Of a stretch of 64,000 bases of DNA, positions 7,190 to 15,592 are shown in pieces; position 1 is the first letter of the stretch, and each line of letters opens with the position of its first letter. Position numbers and translations under genes: made by a program. The stretch is from Ureibacillus yapensis (GTDB lineage Bacteria > Bacillota > Bacilli > Bacillales_A > Planococcaceae). The stretch spans positions 1 to 64,000 of the forward strand of contig NZ_QWEI01000012.1 in assembly GCF_003515775.1 (NCBI RefSeq), in the 5' to 3' direction. The notes under the pieces are model-generated. The model was not told where the DNA came from and did not search any database. It worked only from the letters and a program-made list of their open reading frames with translations.

Positions 7190-7670
7190 GCTTACTATAG
7201 ATTAACATCTAATATGGAAAATTTCCGTTCCCGCAATCATTAATTCTACAATTTGCTCCGCCATGATTGCTGGGGATTCAGGAAATTCCTCTTCAATCGC
7301 TACCGCCATTTACTATCGAAAATCGACACGAATATGGTTACTTAACAGTAGTTTAAATAGTGTAGCATTTTCTTTAAAGCAATGAAACAAGGTAATATCT
7401 TCGGCGTTCAATTCCTTTAAGTTTACTGTAGTAGAAGCGGCATACGGTTTTCTTATTTCATGGATCATGTCCATTCAAATATCCTGGATGAATTCTTCCA
7501 ACAACGCTGCCTTTGAATCAAAATTTGCATAAAATGTACCTTGATTATAATTCGCAACTTTTACAATTTCCGAATCGTGATGTGTTCAATGGTGTTTCGT
7601 ATAACAGCTGCAAACAAGCTTTTTTTGACGCTGCTTTCGAACGTACAATTCGTTTGTCTATGTATTCCAT
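7190..7670 (-). pseudogene. Decayed TetR-family regulator
   Basis: Minus-strand remnants of one TetR gene spread over several frames. From the ATG at 7670 it reads MEYIDKRIVRSKAASKKACL and then shifts frame; near 7560-7490 another frame gives NYNQGTFYANFDSKAALLEEF, the recognition-helix signature of TetR proteins, ended by a stop; further fragments (NLKELNAEDITLFHCF, EEFPESPAIMAEQIVELM) continue with stops between. At least two frameshifts and two in-frame stops are present, so it cannot make a full repressor. It sits divergently 200 bases from the SDR gene at 7870, which it may once have regulated. Confidence 0.8.
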
Positions 7671-7869
7671 TCATCTCATCCCCGCCTCAGCTTTCTTACT
7701 TGCAGTATGGATGAAGAAATTTTTTCGAACAATTTTTAATGAGCAAACTGTCCCCTTTTGCTGAGTAACGAACATTTTTTGTAGAAGCTTGTCGATTGAG
7801 TTCTTTAGCAAAATTTCTTTAAAATGAATTTATAAACGATTACATTACGAAGTTGGGGAGGAAATTATC

Positions 7870-8640
7870 ATGACATTTCCAGTACTAGAAGGTAAAGTAG
7901 CGATTATCACAGGAGCAGCGATGGGGATGGGCGAAGCAACAGCAAAACTGTTTGCGGAAGCAAAAGCAAAAGTCGTCGTTGCAGATTTCAATGAGGAAAA
8001 AGGACGTCAGGTAGTTGAAGAGATAAAGACCAGCGGCGGTGAAGCTGCTTTTGTCAAAGTTGACATTTCAAACTCCGAGCAAGTAAAGGCAATGGTACAA
8101 TTTGCGGTTGATACGTATGGCAAATTAGACGTGGCAGTGAATAATGCCGCTCTCACTCCAGATGACAAACCAGCAGATGAATTTGATGAAAATTACTGGG
8201 ATCGTTTAATGTCTGTTGACTTAAAAGGGACTGCAATATGTCAAAAATATGAATTGCAGCAATTGAAAAAACAAGGAAACGGCGGTTCAATCATTAACAT
8301 TTCTTCCGTAAGCGGGTTCCGTCCGCAACCAGATAACATTGCTTATGTTGCAGCAAAACATGGTGTTGTCGGTATTACGAAAGTGGCAGCCCTGGAAAAT
8401 GGCCAATACAACATTCGCGTAAACTCTGTAGCACCTGGTGCAATTGACACACCAATGCTGCGCGGGGCATTGGAACAGTTCGGTTTAAATGCAGAGGAAT
8501 ATGCACCTCAATTAAGTCTATTAAACCGGTTCGGACAAGCAACGGAAATCGCCCAAGCAAGCTTATGGCTGGCTTCCGACCTATCTTCTTATGTTACAGG
8601 GACAACTATCCACGTTGATGCTGGTTATACATCACGATAA
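7870..8640 (+). CDS. SDR family NAD(P)-dependent oxidoreductase
   Basis: 256-residue classical short-chain dehydrogenase. The nucleotide site TGAAMGMG (about residue 15), the NNA motif (about 91) and the catalytic Ser..Tyr-x-x-x-Lys (ISSVSG then YVAAK, about 158) are complete, with the PG..DT segment behind. The C-terminal YVTGTTIHVDAGYTSR is typical of the glucose/3-oxoacyl dehydrogenase-like group. The sequence GGGGAGGAAATTATC precedes the ATG. The divergent TetR gene upstream is broken, so any former repression is probably lost. The substrate cannot be assigned. A terminator follows at 8655-8690. Confidence 0.9.
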   Translation: MTFPVLEGKVAIITGAAMGMGEATAKLFAEAKAKVVVADFNEEKGRQVVEEIKTSGGEAAFVKVDISNSEQVKAMVQFAVDTYGKLDVAVNNAALTPDDKPADEFDENYWDRLMSVDLKGTAICQKYELQQLKKQGNGGSIINISSVSGFRPQPDNIAYVAAKHGVVGITKVAALENGQYNIRVNSVAPGAIDTPMLRGALEQFGLNAEEYAPQLSLLNRFGQATEIAQASLWLASDLSSYVTGTTIHVDAGYTSR

Positions 8641-8654
8641 ATTTCCATTTCTGA

Positions 8655-8690
8655 AACAACACTTTCAAAAAGATGAAGGTGTTGTTTTTT
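8655..8690 (+). terminator. Intrinsic terminator after the SDR gene
   Basis: AACAACAC-TTCA pairs with TGAA-GTGTTGTT (one mismatch), followed by TTTT. Confidence 0.8.
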
Positions 8691-8706
8691 CATATTATAA
8701 ATCCTC

Positions 8707-9204
8707 TTAAATATTAATTTTCAAAGCTTCTTTCACTTCCCGAATTTGTCCTAGATGGCGTTCTTCATGATAGCCCACCAAGTTAATCCACTGTTTCAGC
8801 GTTAAAATTCCAAAGCGCGGATGGATAAGTGTTTTTTCGTTCAACTCTTCTTCACTGCTAAATTGAGCTAGTTTCTCCAATGCAGCTCGTGATGCATCCA
8901 GTTTTTCTTTCAGCTTAGCCAAAGTTTGATATTCGTTTGTAGGAATTAAATCTTTGGGAGCATTAACTTTCTTTTTGCGATCCGCTATTAAATGGAGCGG
9001 AAATGATGAGGGCTTTCCAAATTGGGTGCCGCTGTTAAGTGCAGCGCTTATTTGATGGATGGCGTTTTCCTCCATCAGAAATAAGTGTTCCAGAATCTGT
9101 GCTATGCTCCATGATTCTTCAAAGAGTTTATCATTCAATTGGATATCTGATAAACGGCCAACACTTTCCCAAATTTCTTCGCGAATTTTTCGATTGTTCT
9201 CCAT
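8707..9204 (-). CDS. DinB-like (YfiT/BstA fold) protein
   Basis: 165-residue four-helix protein of the DinB/DfsB superfamily. Conserved histidines expected to bind a metal are seen in AQILEHLFLMEE (about residue 40) and in the C-terminal YHEERHLGQIREV (about 147-151). Relatives include YfiT-type hydrolases and bacillithiol S-transferases, but the reaction here cannot be told. AGGAGGAACGG precedes the ATG at 9204. It stands alone between the SDR gene and the PGGX-repeat gene. Confidence 0.8.
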   Translation of the reverse strand: MENNRKIREEIWESVGRLSDIQLNDKLFEESWSIAQILEHLFLMEENAIHQISAALNSGTQFGKPSSFPLHLIADRKKKVNAPKDLIPTNEYQTLAKLKEKLDASRAALEKLAQFSSEEELNEKTLIHPRFGILTLKQWINLVGYHEERHLGQIREVKEALKINI

Positions 9205-9346
9205 ACCGTTCCTCCTAAAGAGACCATTATTACTTTATATTCTTTCAATCAGAGGTTTAGACCTTTTGGAAAAAGCAAAAAGCGAGAATAAATCTCGCTT
9301 TGAAAGGATTATAGACGAATGATGCATATGAGCAAATCGATTTTAT

Positions 9347-9907
9347 TTAGTAGCATTGGAAGAATAAAATATTATTTCGATTAATGGAATCATACACCCA
9401 GCCTCTTGTACCTCTCCAACGGAACCCGATAATTTGATTTCTGAAGGCAACCATAGGGAAGAACCAGAACGCATTGCCATTTTTCAGCCAAATAAATGTA
9501 TTTCGGAAAAAGCAACGTCTAATTCCGCCTACTCCTCCTCTGCGGGAAAATTGTTGTTGCTCGAATGTCGACATTTGTGGTGTAAAGTTTGGCGGTGGTG
9601 CAGTAGGTGCTTGAAGCTGGCCTGGACCACCTCCAGGAAACCCGCCTGGTCTTCCTGGTCCGCCTCCTGGAAATCCAGGTGCGGTACTCGGGAACCCGCC
9701 TGGCCTTCCTCCAGAAAAGCCTCCTGGTCCGCCTGGTTCTCCTCCCGGAAACCCAGGTACAGTACTCGGGAACCCGCCCGGCATTCCACCTGGCATTCCT
9801 CCCGGAAATCCGCCTGGCATTACTGGCTGACGATCTCTACCTCCTCCTCTGTTGGGGGATTCATTATCAAATTGCACTAAATAGTCATCATCTTCAAAAG
9901 GATACAT
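9347..9907 (-). CDS. Pro/Gly-rich PGGX-repeat protein
   Basis: 186 residues in three parts: an acidic start (MYPFEDDDYLVQFDNE), a low-complexity middle (about residues 28-98) built from PGGF/PGGM/PGGP-type four-residue units, and a conserved-looking C-terminal domain of about 70 residues (GIRRCFFRNTFIWLKNGNAF, then FFPMVAFRNQIIGFRWRG). No signal peptide. The middle part contains a longer imperfect duplication (GGFPSTVPGFPGG and GGFPSTAPGFPGG). It is not Gly-X-Y collagen: periodicity is four. The C-terminal module resembles small proteins of spore-forming Bacillales; a spore-surface role is conceivable but unproven. The start at 9907 is favoured by AGGTGGGG just upstream; a GTG 12 bases earlier is possible. 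Confidence 0.7.
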   Translation of the reverse strand: MYPFEDDDYLVQFDNESPNRGGGRDRQPVMPGGFPGGMPGGMPGGFPSTVPGFPGGEPGGPGGFSGGRPGGFPSTAPGFPGGGPGRPGGFPGGGPGQLQAPTAPPPNFTPQMSTFEQQQFSRRGGVGGIRRCFFRNTFIWLKNGNAFWFFPMVAFRNQIIGFRWRGTRGWVYDSINRNNILFFQCY

Positions 9908-10161
9908 TGCCCACCCCACCTTTCTTTAAACTACAGCTAATGTATGTAAAAGCGGAGGCGCCCGTACAGGACGACTGCCCTATCAATGCTCTTAAAATCG
10001 TTTCTCGAGTTATATAAGCAGTCGTATCAAAGGGTTAGCAAGAAATCATTCCAGCAATGAATAATATGGGATTTTGAGAATATGTTTTAACGAACGCTTT
10101 TTCTTATGCCCCTCCCTGAGGAATAACAACCTAGAAGGAGCTGAATGCTATTCTTCAATTT

Positions 10162-10851
10162 GTGATACCAAAGGAAAATTACAGTCTATGTCTTGTAAAC
10201 CCAGGCAAGGAGGACGTTCAAGACGTCTACTTGAGATACTTGGGATATGCTGTGGAAGAATCGACATATTATGAATTTGAACCCATCCACATGCAAACGG
10301 ACATCCTTTATGGCGAAAGTTACGCAATTTTGGACGAATGCACTTCATGGGATTTTGATACAACCTTTCACTATGAAGTGTTGTATGTTGCAGCTGAAGG
10401 AATCATTTTGAAGAAATTTTATCGAAAAAAACTGGATAATGTTGAAATCTTGGAATCTCATCCTTTGTTTCAATCCTCCATTTGGATTATTGAAGAAACC
10501 ACAAGTGAAATTATTAATGCGGAAGATATCATAAAAGTAGTCGCACAGGATATTTATGCCTCCAAGGTACCAACAAACAATGGGACGTATCAGTATTTAG
10601 TTAAACGAAGCAAGCTATTCGAACAATTCTTCGAGGATTTGTATGAGGAAATGAACGGTTATTATAGTGAAGATCAATCCCGCGCTCAAGAAAAATGGAA
10701 GTTTGGCGAATTTCTGCAATCTGAGTATGCAGTTGAATTCGAGCACTCTGAAGGAACGGATATTATTCTATCAAGCTGTTTAGGCATGATGCGAAAATTG
10801 AACCTGACAGATCAGGAAATGGCTGAATATTTTCTCAAGTATAATATGTAA
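10162..10851 (+). CDS. Hypothetical protein, start uncertain
   Basis: About 229 residues, acidic, rich in aromatic residues, no signal peptide or membrane segment; I do not recognise the family. The start is puzzling. The only good ribosome binding site (AGAAGGAG, 10134-10140) sits 4 bases before an ATG (10145) in another frame that stops after six codons; in the protein's own frame the codons after it are CTG AAT GCT ATT, so an ATT at 10150 would be correctly spaced, and the first conventional start is the GTG at 10162, about 21 bases downstream. Either a rare start codon, a one-base change near the start, or a weak GTG start. It ends in a very stable terminator shared with the convergent MFS gene. 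Confidence 0.7.
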   Translation: MIPKENYSLCLVNPGKEDVQDVYLRYLGYAVEESTYYEFEPIHMQTDILYGESYAILDECTSWDFDTTFHYEVLYVAAEGIILKKFYRKKLDNVEILESHPLFQSSIWIIEETTSEIINAEDIIKVVAQDIYASKVPTNNGTYQYLVKRSKLFEQFFEDLYEEMNGYYSEDQSRAQEKWKFGEFLQSEYAVEFEHSEGTDIILSSCLGMMRKLNLTDQEMAEYFLKYNM

Positions 10852-10896
10852 TGCCAGGTACCCAAACGATTTAGCTTTGTTTGGGTACCTGGCATT
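10850..10896. terminator. 18-bp perfect-stem terminator between convergent genes
   Basis: Bases 10850-10867 pair without mismatch with 10879-10896 around an 11-base loop; T-rich TTATTTTAGTTTT follows on the plus strand. It overlaps the stop codons of both convergent genes. Confidence 0.8.
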
Positions 10897-12080
10897 TATT
10901 TTAGTTTTCTCCCTACCAAGAAATAATATAGAACCAAGGCTGCCAAAATAATGGGAACCATGAACAAGAAAAGCATCCGATAGGTCGTATAGGGTTCAAT
11001 GAGCCCCAAGATAAAGGGACCTACCCCAAGGCCCAGATCCAGCAAGATAAAATAAGTGGATGTTGCCAAGCCATAACGGTGAACTTCCGTCGATTTAACT
11101 GCCAGCGCTTGGGCAATAGAGTTCATGTTGCCATACCCAATGCCAATCAGTCCGGCTGCAATCAAAAAGATCACCGAATTTGTTGCTTGGCTGAATAACA
11201 CCATTCCTAAAGCAAAAAGGATTAAAGCCGGATAAACCACGATATTGGCTCCTTTGCGATCCATCAATGGACCTGTGATAGGCCGTGTACATAAAATGGC
11301 AATCGCATAAACAAGAAAGAAAAAACTCCCTGCTTCTACCAAGTTAATACTTTCAGCATAGAATGATAGAAAGGACATAACACCCGAATAGGCAAAACCA
11401 ATAAATAACACAACGATGGAAATTGGGATCGCTTTCGGTTCAATATAATTGCTAATCTTAAATCCTGTTTCCCGTTCAGGAGCATCAGCTCTCAATGGTG
11501 CTTGAATCGTACTTAAATTCACCGTGAAGTACAATAAGATGCATATAATTACTAAAATGGCATTAAAAATAAAAACCGATGTAAAACTTTCTGTATTTTG
11601 AATCAAAAAGATTCCGATGAATGGCCCAATTGCTGTTGCTAAAACGGCACTCATACTAAAATAGCCGATTCCTTCCCCACGTCTTGTAGCAGGAATAATT
11701 TGAGCGATCAACGTTCCGGTTGTCGTTCCAATAATCCCTACCGCAACTCCATGCAACAAACGAATCAAAATTAAAACAGGTAGATTCACAACAACAAAGT
11801 AAGCGAATGTTGTAAGGAAGAATGCCACTAACCCGATTTGAAAGGTTTTCTTGCTGCCGATTGAGGTAATCACGCGGCCTGTCAGTAATCGACCCAATAA
11901 TGACCCGACAATAAAGATACTTGATACTAACCCCGCCGTACTTGTGGAGGCATCAAATTCATCAACTGCATATCCCGCAATTACAACGATTAACAAATAA
12001 AAAATTAAGGTGACAAAAAAATTAATTAACGAAATCATGATAAAGTTTCTGGTCCATAACGGCTCTTTTTCCAACCTCAT
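10896..12080 (-). CDS. MFS efflux transporter
   Basis: 394-residue major facilitator with 12 predicted helices. The cytoplasmic loop 2-3 signature is visible as GRLLTGRVITSIGSKK (about residue 62), and its counterpart after helix 8 as RPITGPLMDRKG. It resembles B. subtilis YwoG-type drug/metabolite exporters. It lies nine bases downstream of a MarR regulator in the same direction, so the two form an operon, and the regulator probably controls export of its own ligand. Substrate unknown. Confidence 0.85.
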   Translation of the reverse strand: MRLEKEPLWTRNFIMISLINFFVTLIFYLLIVVIAGYAVDEFDASTSTAGLVSSIFIVGSLLGRLLTGRVITSIGSKKTFQIGLVAFFLTTFAYFVVVNLPVLILIRLLHGVAVGIIGTTTGTLIAQIIPATRRGEGIGYFSMSAVLATAIGPFIGIFLIQNTESFTSVFIFNAILVIICILLYFTVNLSTIQAPLRADAPERETGFKISNYIEPKAIPISIVVLFIGFAYSGVMSFLSFYAESINLVEAGSFFFLVYAIAILCTRPITGPLMDRKGANIVVYPALILFALGMVLFSQATNSVIFLIAAGLIGIGYGNMNSIAQALAVKSTEVHRYGLATSTYFILLDLGLGVGPFILGLIEPYTTYRMLFLFMVPIILAALVLYYFLVGRKLK

Positions 12081-12089
12081 AAAATCCCT

Positions 12090-12515
12090 CTACCCCCTTA
12101 ATACATTTTGCAAAATTTGATTTAGTACATTTCTGGCCGTCTTTAAATCTTCTTCGGAAATGCCCTCTGTAAGATCTTTTAGGAAATCTGTCAACTCTTT
12201 CTGCAATTGTTCATAGACTTCTTCGCCTAATACGGTTAGTCGTACATATTTTTCTCTTTTATCTTCGCCTTGCTTTGTTTCCACGTATCCAAGATCGATT
12301 AATTTTTGGGTAATGCGTGTCACGCTTGGCTTTTCTACACGCGTCTCTTTTGCAATTTCCGCTTGCGTGAATGGCCCCTTGACTCTGATCAGACGCAACA
12401 CAACCCACTGCGATGTGTACAATTGATATTTCGCCAAACGATTGTTCACTGCATTTACATAAGGCCGGTATAATTCTCTATAACTATCAAAAAGCGTCGG
12501 TTCTTTTTGACTCAT
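12090..12515 (-). CDS. MarR family transcriptional regulator
   Basis: 141-residue winged-helix MarR protein. The HTH segment is TQAEIAKETRVEKPSVTRITQKL (about residues 50-72), followed by the wing (KQGEDKREKYVRLT). No conserved cysteine near the N-terminus, so it is not OhrR-like. First gene of a two-gene operon with the MFS transporter. GGAGGAG precedes the ATG. A palindrome TAGTTACCCTAACTA lies 20 bases upstream, a good operator candidate for autorepression. It could sense drugs or phenolics; nothing ties it to the MhqR-like boxes at 1-3 kb, whose motif is different. Confidence 0.88.
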   Translation of the reverse strand: MSQKEPTLFDSYRELYRPYVNAVNNRLAKYQLYTSQWVVLRLIRVKGPFTQAEIAKETRVEKPSVTRITQKLIDLGYVETKQGEDKREKYVRLTVLGEEVYEQLQKELTDFLKDLTEGISEEDLKTARNVLNQILQNVLRG

Positions 12516-12535
12516 ACAATCTCCTCCACAAAATA

Positions 12536-12550
12536 TAGTTACCCTAACTA
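12536..12550. promoter_or_regulatory. Palindromic operator candidate for the MarR regulator
   Basis: TAGTTA-CCC-TAACTA, a perfect 6-bp inverted repeat with 3-bp spacer, just downstream of a possible minus-strand -10 TATATT (12553-12558). Confidence 0.5.
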
Positions 12551-12712
12551 ACTAATATACTGTACACCAATTTATAAGGAAGGTCTAGAGGTATGGAAAA
12601 ATTGGATAAATGAAAACGTAATGAAACTTCACCAACTTTGGAACGTATAATAATTATCAATAAAATTCACCATAAACCAATTGAAAGATTCAAATTCGAA
12701 AGGATTGATTTT

Positions 12713-12898
12713 ATGCTAGATAAAATTTTGAAAAGCTTATTGGGAGGCGGTCATAGCAAGCGCCGCCGTTATTCAAGCAGCGACCGATATTATTCCAGAA
12801 AACAAAACTATTACGGTCATAAGCATTATAAAAAAGGGTACAAACGCAGTTCCGGCTTTTTCGGTTCAAGAAGCTCCCGCAGCTTTTTCAGCAGCTAA
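12713..12898 (+). CDS. Small basic Arg/Ser/Tyr-rich protein
   Basis: 61 residues, MLDKILKSLLGGG followed by a strongly basic, low-complexity tail (SKRRRYSSSDRYYSRK, YKRSSGFFGSRSSRSFFSS) rich in Ser and Tyr. The start at 12713 has AAAGGA eight bases upstream; the reading frame opens earlier but without a ribosome binding site. It is followed after three bases by the kinase-like gene, so the two are surely co-translated. The amphipathic start could bind membrane and the tail offers many phosphorylatable residues; that it is the kinase's substrate is inference. Confidence 0.7.
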   Translation: MLDKILKSLLGGGHSKRRRYSSSDRYYSRKQNYYGHKHYKKGYKRSSGFFGSRSSRSFFSS

Positions 12899-12901
12899 AA
12901 G

Positions 12902-13699
12902 ATGATTCATTATTTTTCGGAAAAGAAATATGACCAACTTGTAAAAAACTATATTCAATATGAAACAAACTATCGTTTTATCGAAGAAATCGGGGTTGGG
13001 TCTTACGGAGTTGCCTATTTAATAGAAGATTCCATTACTTCCTCGAAATACGTGTTTAAGCGGCTGAAAACAAAGCATCGCCATAAAAACTCAGTTCGTC
13101 AAAAGTTTCGGCAGGAAATCCAGATTTTAAAAGAACTGGAGCTTCCAAATGTGCCTTCTTTCATTACTTCTGGCGAACTGCATGAGATTCCCTTTTATAT
13201 GATGGATTATGTGGACGGAAAAACATTTGAACAGGCGATTTTCCAAGAAGGCGCAGTGTTTACTCTCGAGCAATCGCTTCAAATAACGAAAGAACTTTTG
13301 GAGATTGTCGCGGAATTTCATAAAAAAGGCATCGTCCATCGCGATCTGAGAATTCCCAATATCCTTCTTTCAAACAACTCCTTAAAAATTATCGACTTTG
13401 GTCTCGCAGCCTATATAAAGGAAAATAATCAGCCCGAAAAATTGGTGAATCCAAAACGTGCACAAAACCATAGCAGCGACCTTTATTTTATCGGTCATTT
13501 TTTACTTTTTCTGCTATATTCCAATTATTCTCCAACGAAAAAAAAAGAACGCAGCTGGCAAGAAGAATTACGGCTGCCAATTGAAATGGTGAACTATCTT
13601 GAGCGCTTGCTCCTCATTCAACCTGGTTTTTCAAGCGCTCATGATGCTTTGCTGAATCTTCCGTTGCATGTGGAGAATCACGAATCGTTTTATTTCTAG
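12902..13699 (+). CDS. Serine/threonine protein kinase-like protein
   Basis: 265-residue soluble eukaryotic-type kinase domain. Present are the glycine loop GVGSYG (about residue 32), a lysine in YVFKRLK, a catalytic loop HRDLRIPN (about 144) with Asp and Asn, and the DFG motif in IIDFGLAAY. The catalytic loop has Arg-Ile-Pro where Lys-x-x usually follows Asp, so the usual HRDLKxxN lysine is replaced by arginine; activity is plausible but not certain. No membrane segment or PASTA repeat, so it is unlike PrkC. It resembles the small YrzF/YabT-like kinases of spore formers. Almost no ribosome binding site: three bases separate it from the small basic protein's stop, so translation is probably coupled. 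Confidence 0.8.
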   Translation: MIHYFSEKKYDQLVKNYIQYETNYRFIEEIGVGSYGVAYLIEDSITSSKYVFKRLKTKHRHKNSVRQKFRQEIQILKELELPNVPSFITSGELHEIPFYMMDYVDGKTFEQAIFQEGAVFTLEQSLQITKELLEIVAEFHKKGIVHRDLRIPNILLSNNSLKIIDFGLAAYIKENNQPEKLVNPKRAQNHSSDLYFIGHFLLFLLYSNYSPTKKKERSWQEELRLPIEMVNYLERLLLIQPGFSSAHDALLNLPLHVENHESFYF

Positions 13700-13838
13700 A
13701 GGTTGAACGGAAAGTACTTTCTGTTCCGCCTCTTTTCTTATTGTTAAGTTCTAATAAATTCAGGCATGGAGAGTATTTCCACATTCATTTTTGTCTATCC
13801 TTGTAGCAAGAATAAAAACCTGGAGGAATTAAGCAACC

Positions 13839-14249
13839 ATGCTACAATTTGAATCGGAATTAGTCGGAAAACATGCGCAGTTTGGCTATTTGCAGGATAA
13901 ACTGAAAAATTACGGCTTTTGCCTAGGCGGTTACTGGGACTATGACCGCGGTTTTTTTGATACAATCCTATCCAAGCAGAATGGGGAGACCATATACTTA
14001 AGGCTGCCTTTTGTTGTCATCAGCGGCATGCTCGATTCTGATGATGCGTTTATTCAATTTAAAACGCCTTATGTCATCAAGCATATCGCCAATTATGGGT
14101 TGGATTTCGATGAAGGTTCTCTTTTAGAAGCAACAGGCTTTAGCCAATTCCAAACACCTGTCGATAAAGATGCCGAAATCCAGCAAAAACACAAATGGGT
14201 TCAAGCCGGTGAACAGGTTGTCGGGAAGGTTCTTCAGTATCTTCATTAA
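13839..14249 (+). CDS. yugN: YugN-like family protein
   Basis: 136-residue cytosolic protein of the YugN-like family (about 130 residues, Bacillales only, function unknown). The diagnostic central stretch GYWDYDRGFFDTIL, then YLRLPFVVISGMLD and TPYVIKHIANYGLD, fits well. The ATG follows GGAGG by 12 bases, rather far. Stand-alone gene; terminator at 14273-14307 is shared with the convergent SLH gene. Confidence 0.8.
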   Translation: MLQFESELVGKHAQFGYLQDKLKNYGFCLGGYWDYDRGFFDTILSKQNGETIYLRLPFVVISGMLDSDDAFIQFKTPYVIKHIANYGLDFDEGSLLEATGFSQFQTPVDKDAEIQQKHKWVQAGEQVVGKVLQYLH

Positions 14250-14272
14250 TGCTCTTAGGGTTCCAAGGATAA

Positions 14273-14307
14273 AAAAAAGCGGAAAGGATTGCTCCTTCCG
14301 CTTTTTT
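14273..14307. terminator. Bidirectional terminator
   Basis: AAAAAAGCGGAA-AGG pairs with CCTTCCGCTTTTTT (one bulged A) between the convergent yugN and SLH genes. Confidence 0.85.
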
Positions 14308-14313
14308 CAGCTT

Positions 14314-15432
14314 TTAGTTTACCTCGGTTGCGATTGTTTCTGTCCAATCTTCACCATAGACTTCCTCATCAAATACGACATTATAGATTTTCCACTTGCC
14401 ATCTTCACTTTTCTTTAAGGAAGCTGTTCCCGATAAATCGACTGTCATGTCAAGAGACATTTTTGGAGCTGTCATGGACACTTTGTATTCTAAGCCGTCA
14501 ACACGCACCTCAGCAAACTGCTTGTTTACTGATACCGGATTGATTGTATATTCCCCAATTTGTTCCATAGCAACTTCCCTATCTTCTTCAATCATATCCG
14601 ACAGGCCTAAACTATCAAGGGAATACGCTAAATGGTATCCGGTCGTTGTTTCACGATAAAGGGTCTTTAAAGCTTCATAATCCTCCTGTACAGAATATGC
14701 AGCTTCATCTTTAATATTGCGATCAACTGTTTGCATAGCCGCTGTTTGATCTTCTCCCGTTCCAGGCTCCAAATGCAGGGAACGGTCAATCATCACAATT
14801 GCTTCCGCGCGCGTTGCATTGTCGCGTGGCTTGAAACCATTGCTTTTTCCTTTAATAATTCCCTTAGCAGCAGTTTTGATTACTGCTTCATAAGCGAAAT
14901 GTTCCTGGGGTACGTCAGCGAATGCTTTTCCTGAAGCAGAAAAATCAATCGTAGGCTGGAATGCACGATAAATCATGACTGCCATTTGCACGCGCGTAAT
15001 TTTGTCATTCGGACCGAAAGTATCCGCTGTTTTTCCTTGGATAATGCCATGGCTGCCGGCAATGTTGACATATTCGGAATACCAGCTGGATGGTTTCACA
15101 TCAGAGAAAGTTTTCCCCTTGCCATCCTCACGTAAATTCATCGCGTTTACCAAAATCTTGGTGAATTCGGCACGCGTAATGGAGTTATTTGGCTTAATGG
15201 AGACATAAGTATATTCATATTCTTCTCCATCTTCCTCATATTTCTCCGTTTCTGCATAACCATCTATAATATCCGCATACAAGAAGCGTTCCAATGCATT
15301 GTAAGCCCAATGCTCATAATCCACATCATCCAAAAAATACTGATCGATGGATTTTTCTGCAGCGAAAGTTGGCGAAGCAGCAAAAAATCCAAATGCAACA
15401 ATCAAAGTTAAAAAACCGTATAATGCTTTCAA
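14314..15432 (-). CDS. SLH-domain cell-wall protein
   Basis: 372-residue secreted protein. A signal peptide (MKALYGFLTLIVAFGFFAAS, cleavage near TFAA) is followed by three S-layer homology motifs (about residues 38-105, 106-165, 168-225; ITRAEFTKILVNA, ITRVQMAVMIYRAF, ATRAEAIVMIDRSL), which bind pyruvylated secondary wall polymer. The C-terminal 140 residues form a separate domain ending WKIYNVVFDEEVYGEDW, like ligand-binding SnoaL/NTF2-type tails, function unknown. The start is TTG at 15432 with GGAGG seven bases upstream. A wall-anchored protein with unknown job. Confidence 0.85.
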   Translation of the reverse strand: MKALYGFLTLIVAFGFFAASPTFAAEKSIDQYFLDDVDYEHWAYNALERFLYADIIDGYAETEKYEEDGEEYEYTYVSIKPNNSITRAEFTKILVNAMNLREDGKGKTFSDVKPSSWYSEYVNIAGSHGIIQGKTADTFGPNDKITRVQMAVMIYRAFQPTIDFSASGKAFADVPQEHFAYEAVIKTAAKGIIKGKSNGFKPRDNATRAEAIVMIDRSLHLEPGTGEDQTAAMQTVDRNIKDEAAYSVQEDYEALKTLYRETTTGYHLAYSLDSLGLSDMIEEDREVAMEQIGEYTINPVSVNKQFAEVRVDGLEYKVSMTAPKMSLDMTVDLSGTASLKKSEDGKWKIYNVVFDEEVYGEDWTETIATEVN

Positions 15433-15592
15433 AAGTTTTCCTCCACTATTCTATAAAACTTATCATAATAGAAGTAGTTTACATGATTAACAATAATAAT
15501 AATATAGTTAAAATTATGGAAACATATGAAATATATCCATTAAAGCATTGCGGTTTATTTAATCCGATTGCGCACGGCTATGTGATCTGCTT

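Noticed and set aside
7513-7764. 83-codon plus-strand frame
   Set aside because: It runs antisense over the decayed TetR gene, whose minus-strand protein remnants explain the sequence better.
9434-9880. Plus-strand open frame opposite the PGGX-repeat gene
   Set aside because: Composition mirrors the Pro/Gly repeats in antisense (Ser/Trp/Arg-rich), no ribosome binding site; it is a shadow frame.
10719-10745. Another MhqR-like site (TTGAATTCGAGCAC)
   Set aside because: It matches only half the palindrome and is inside a coding region.
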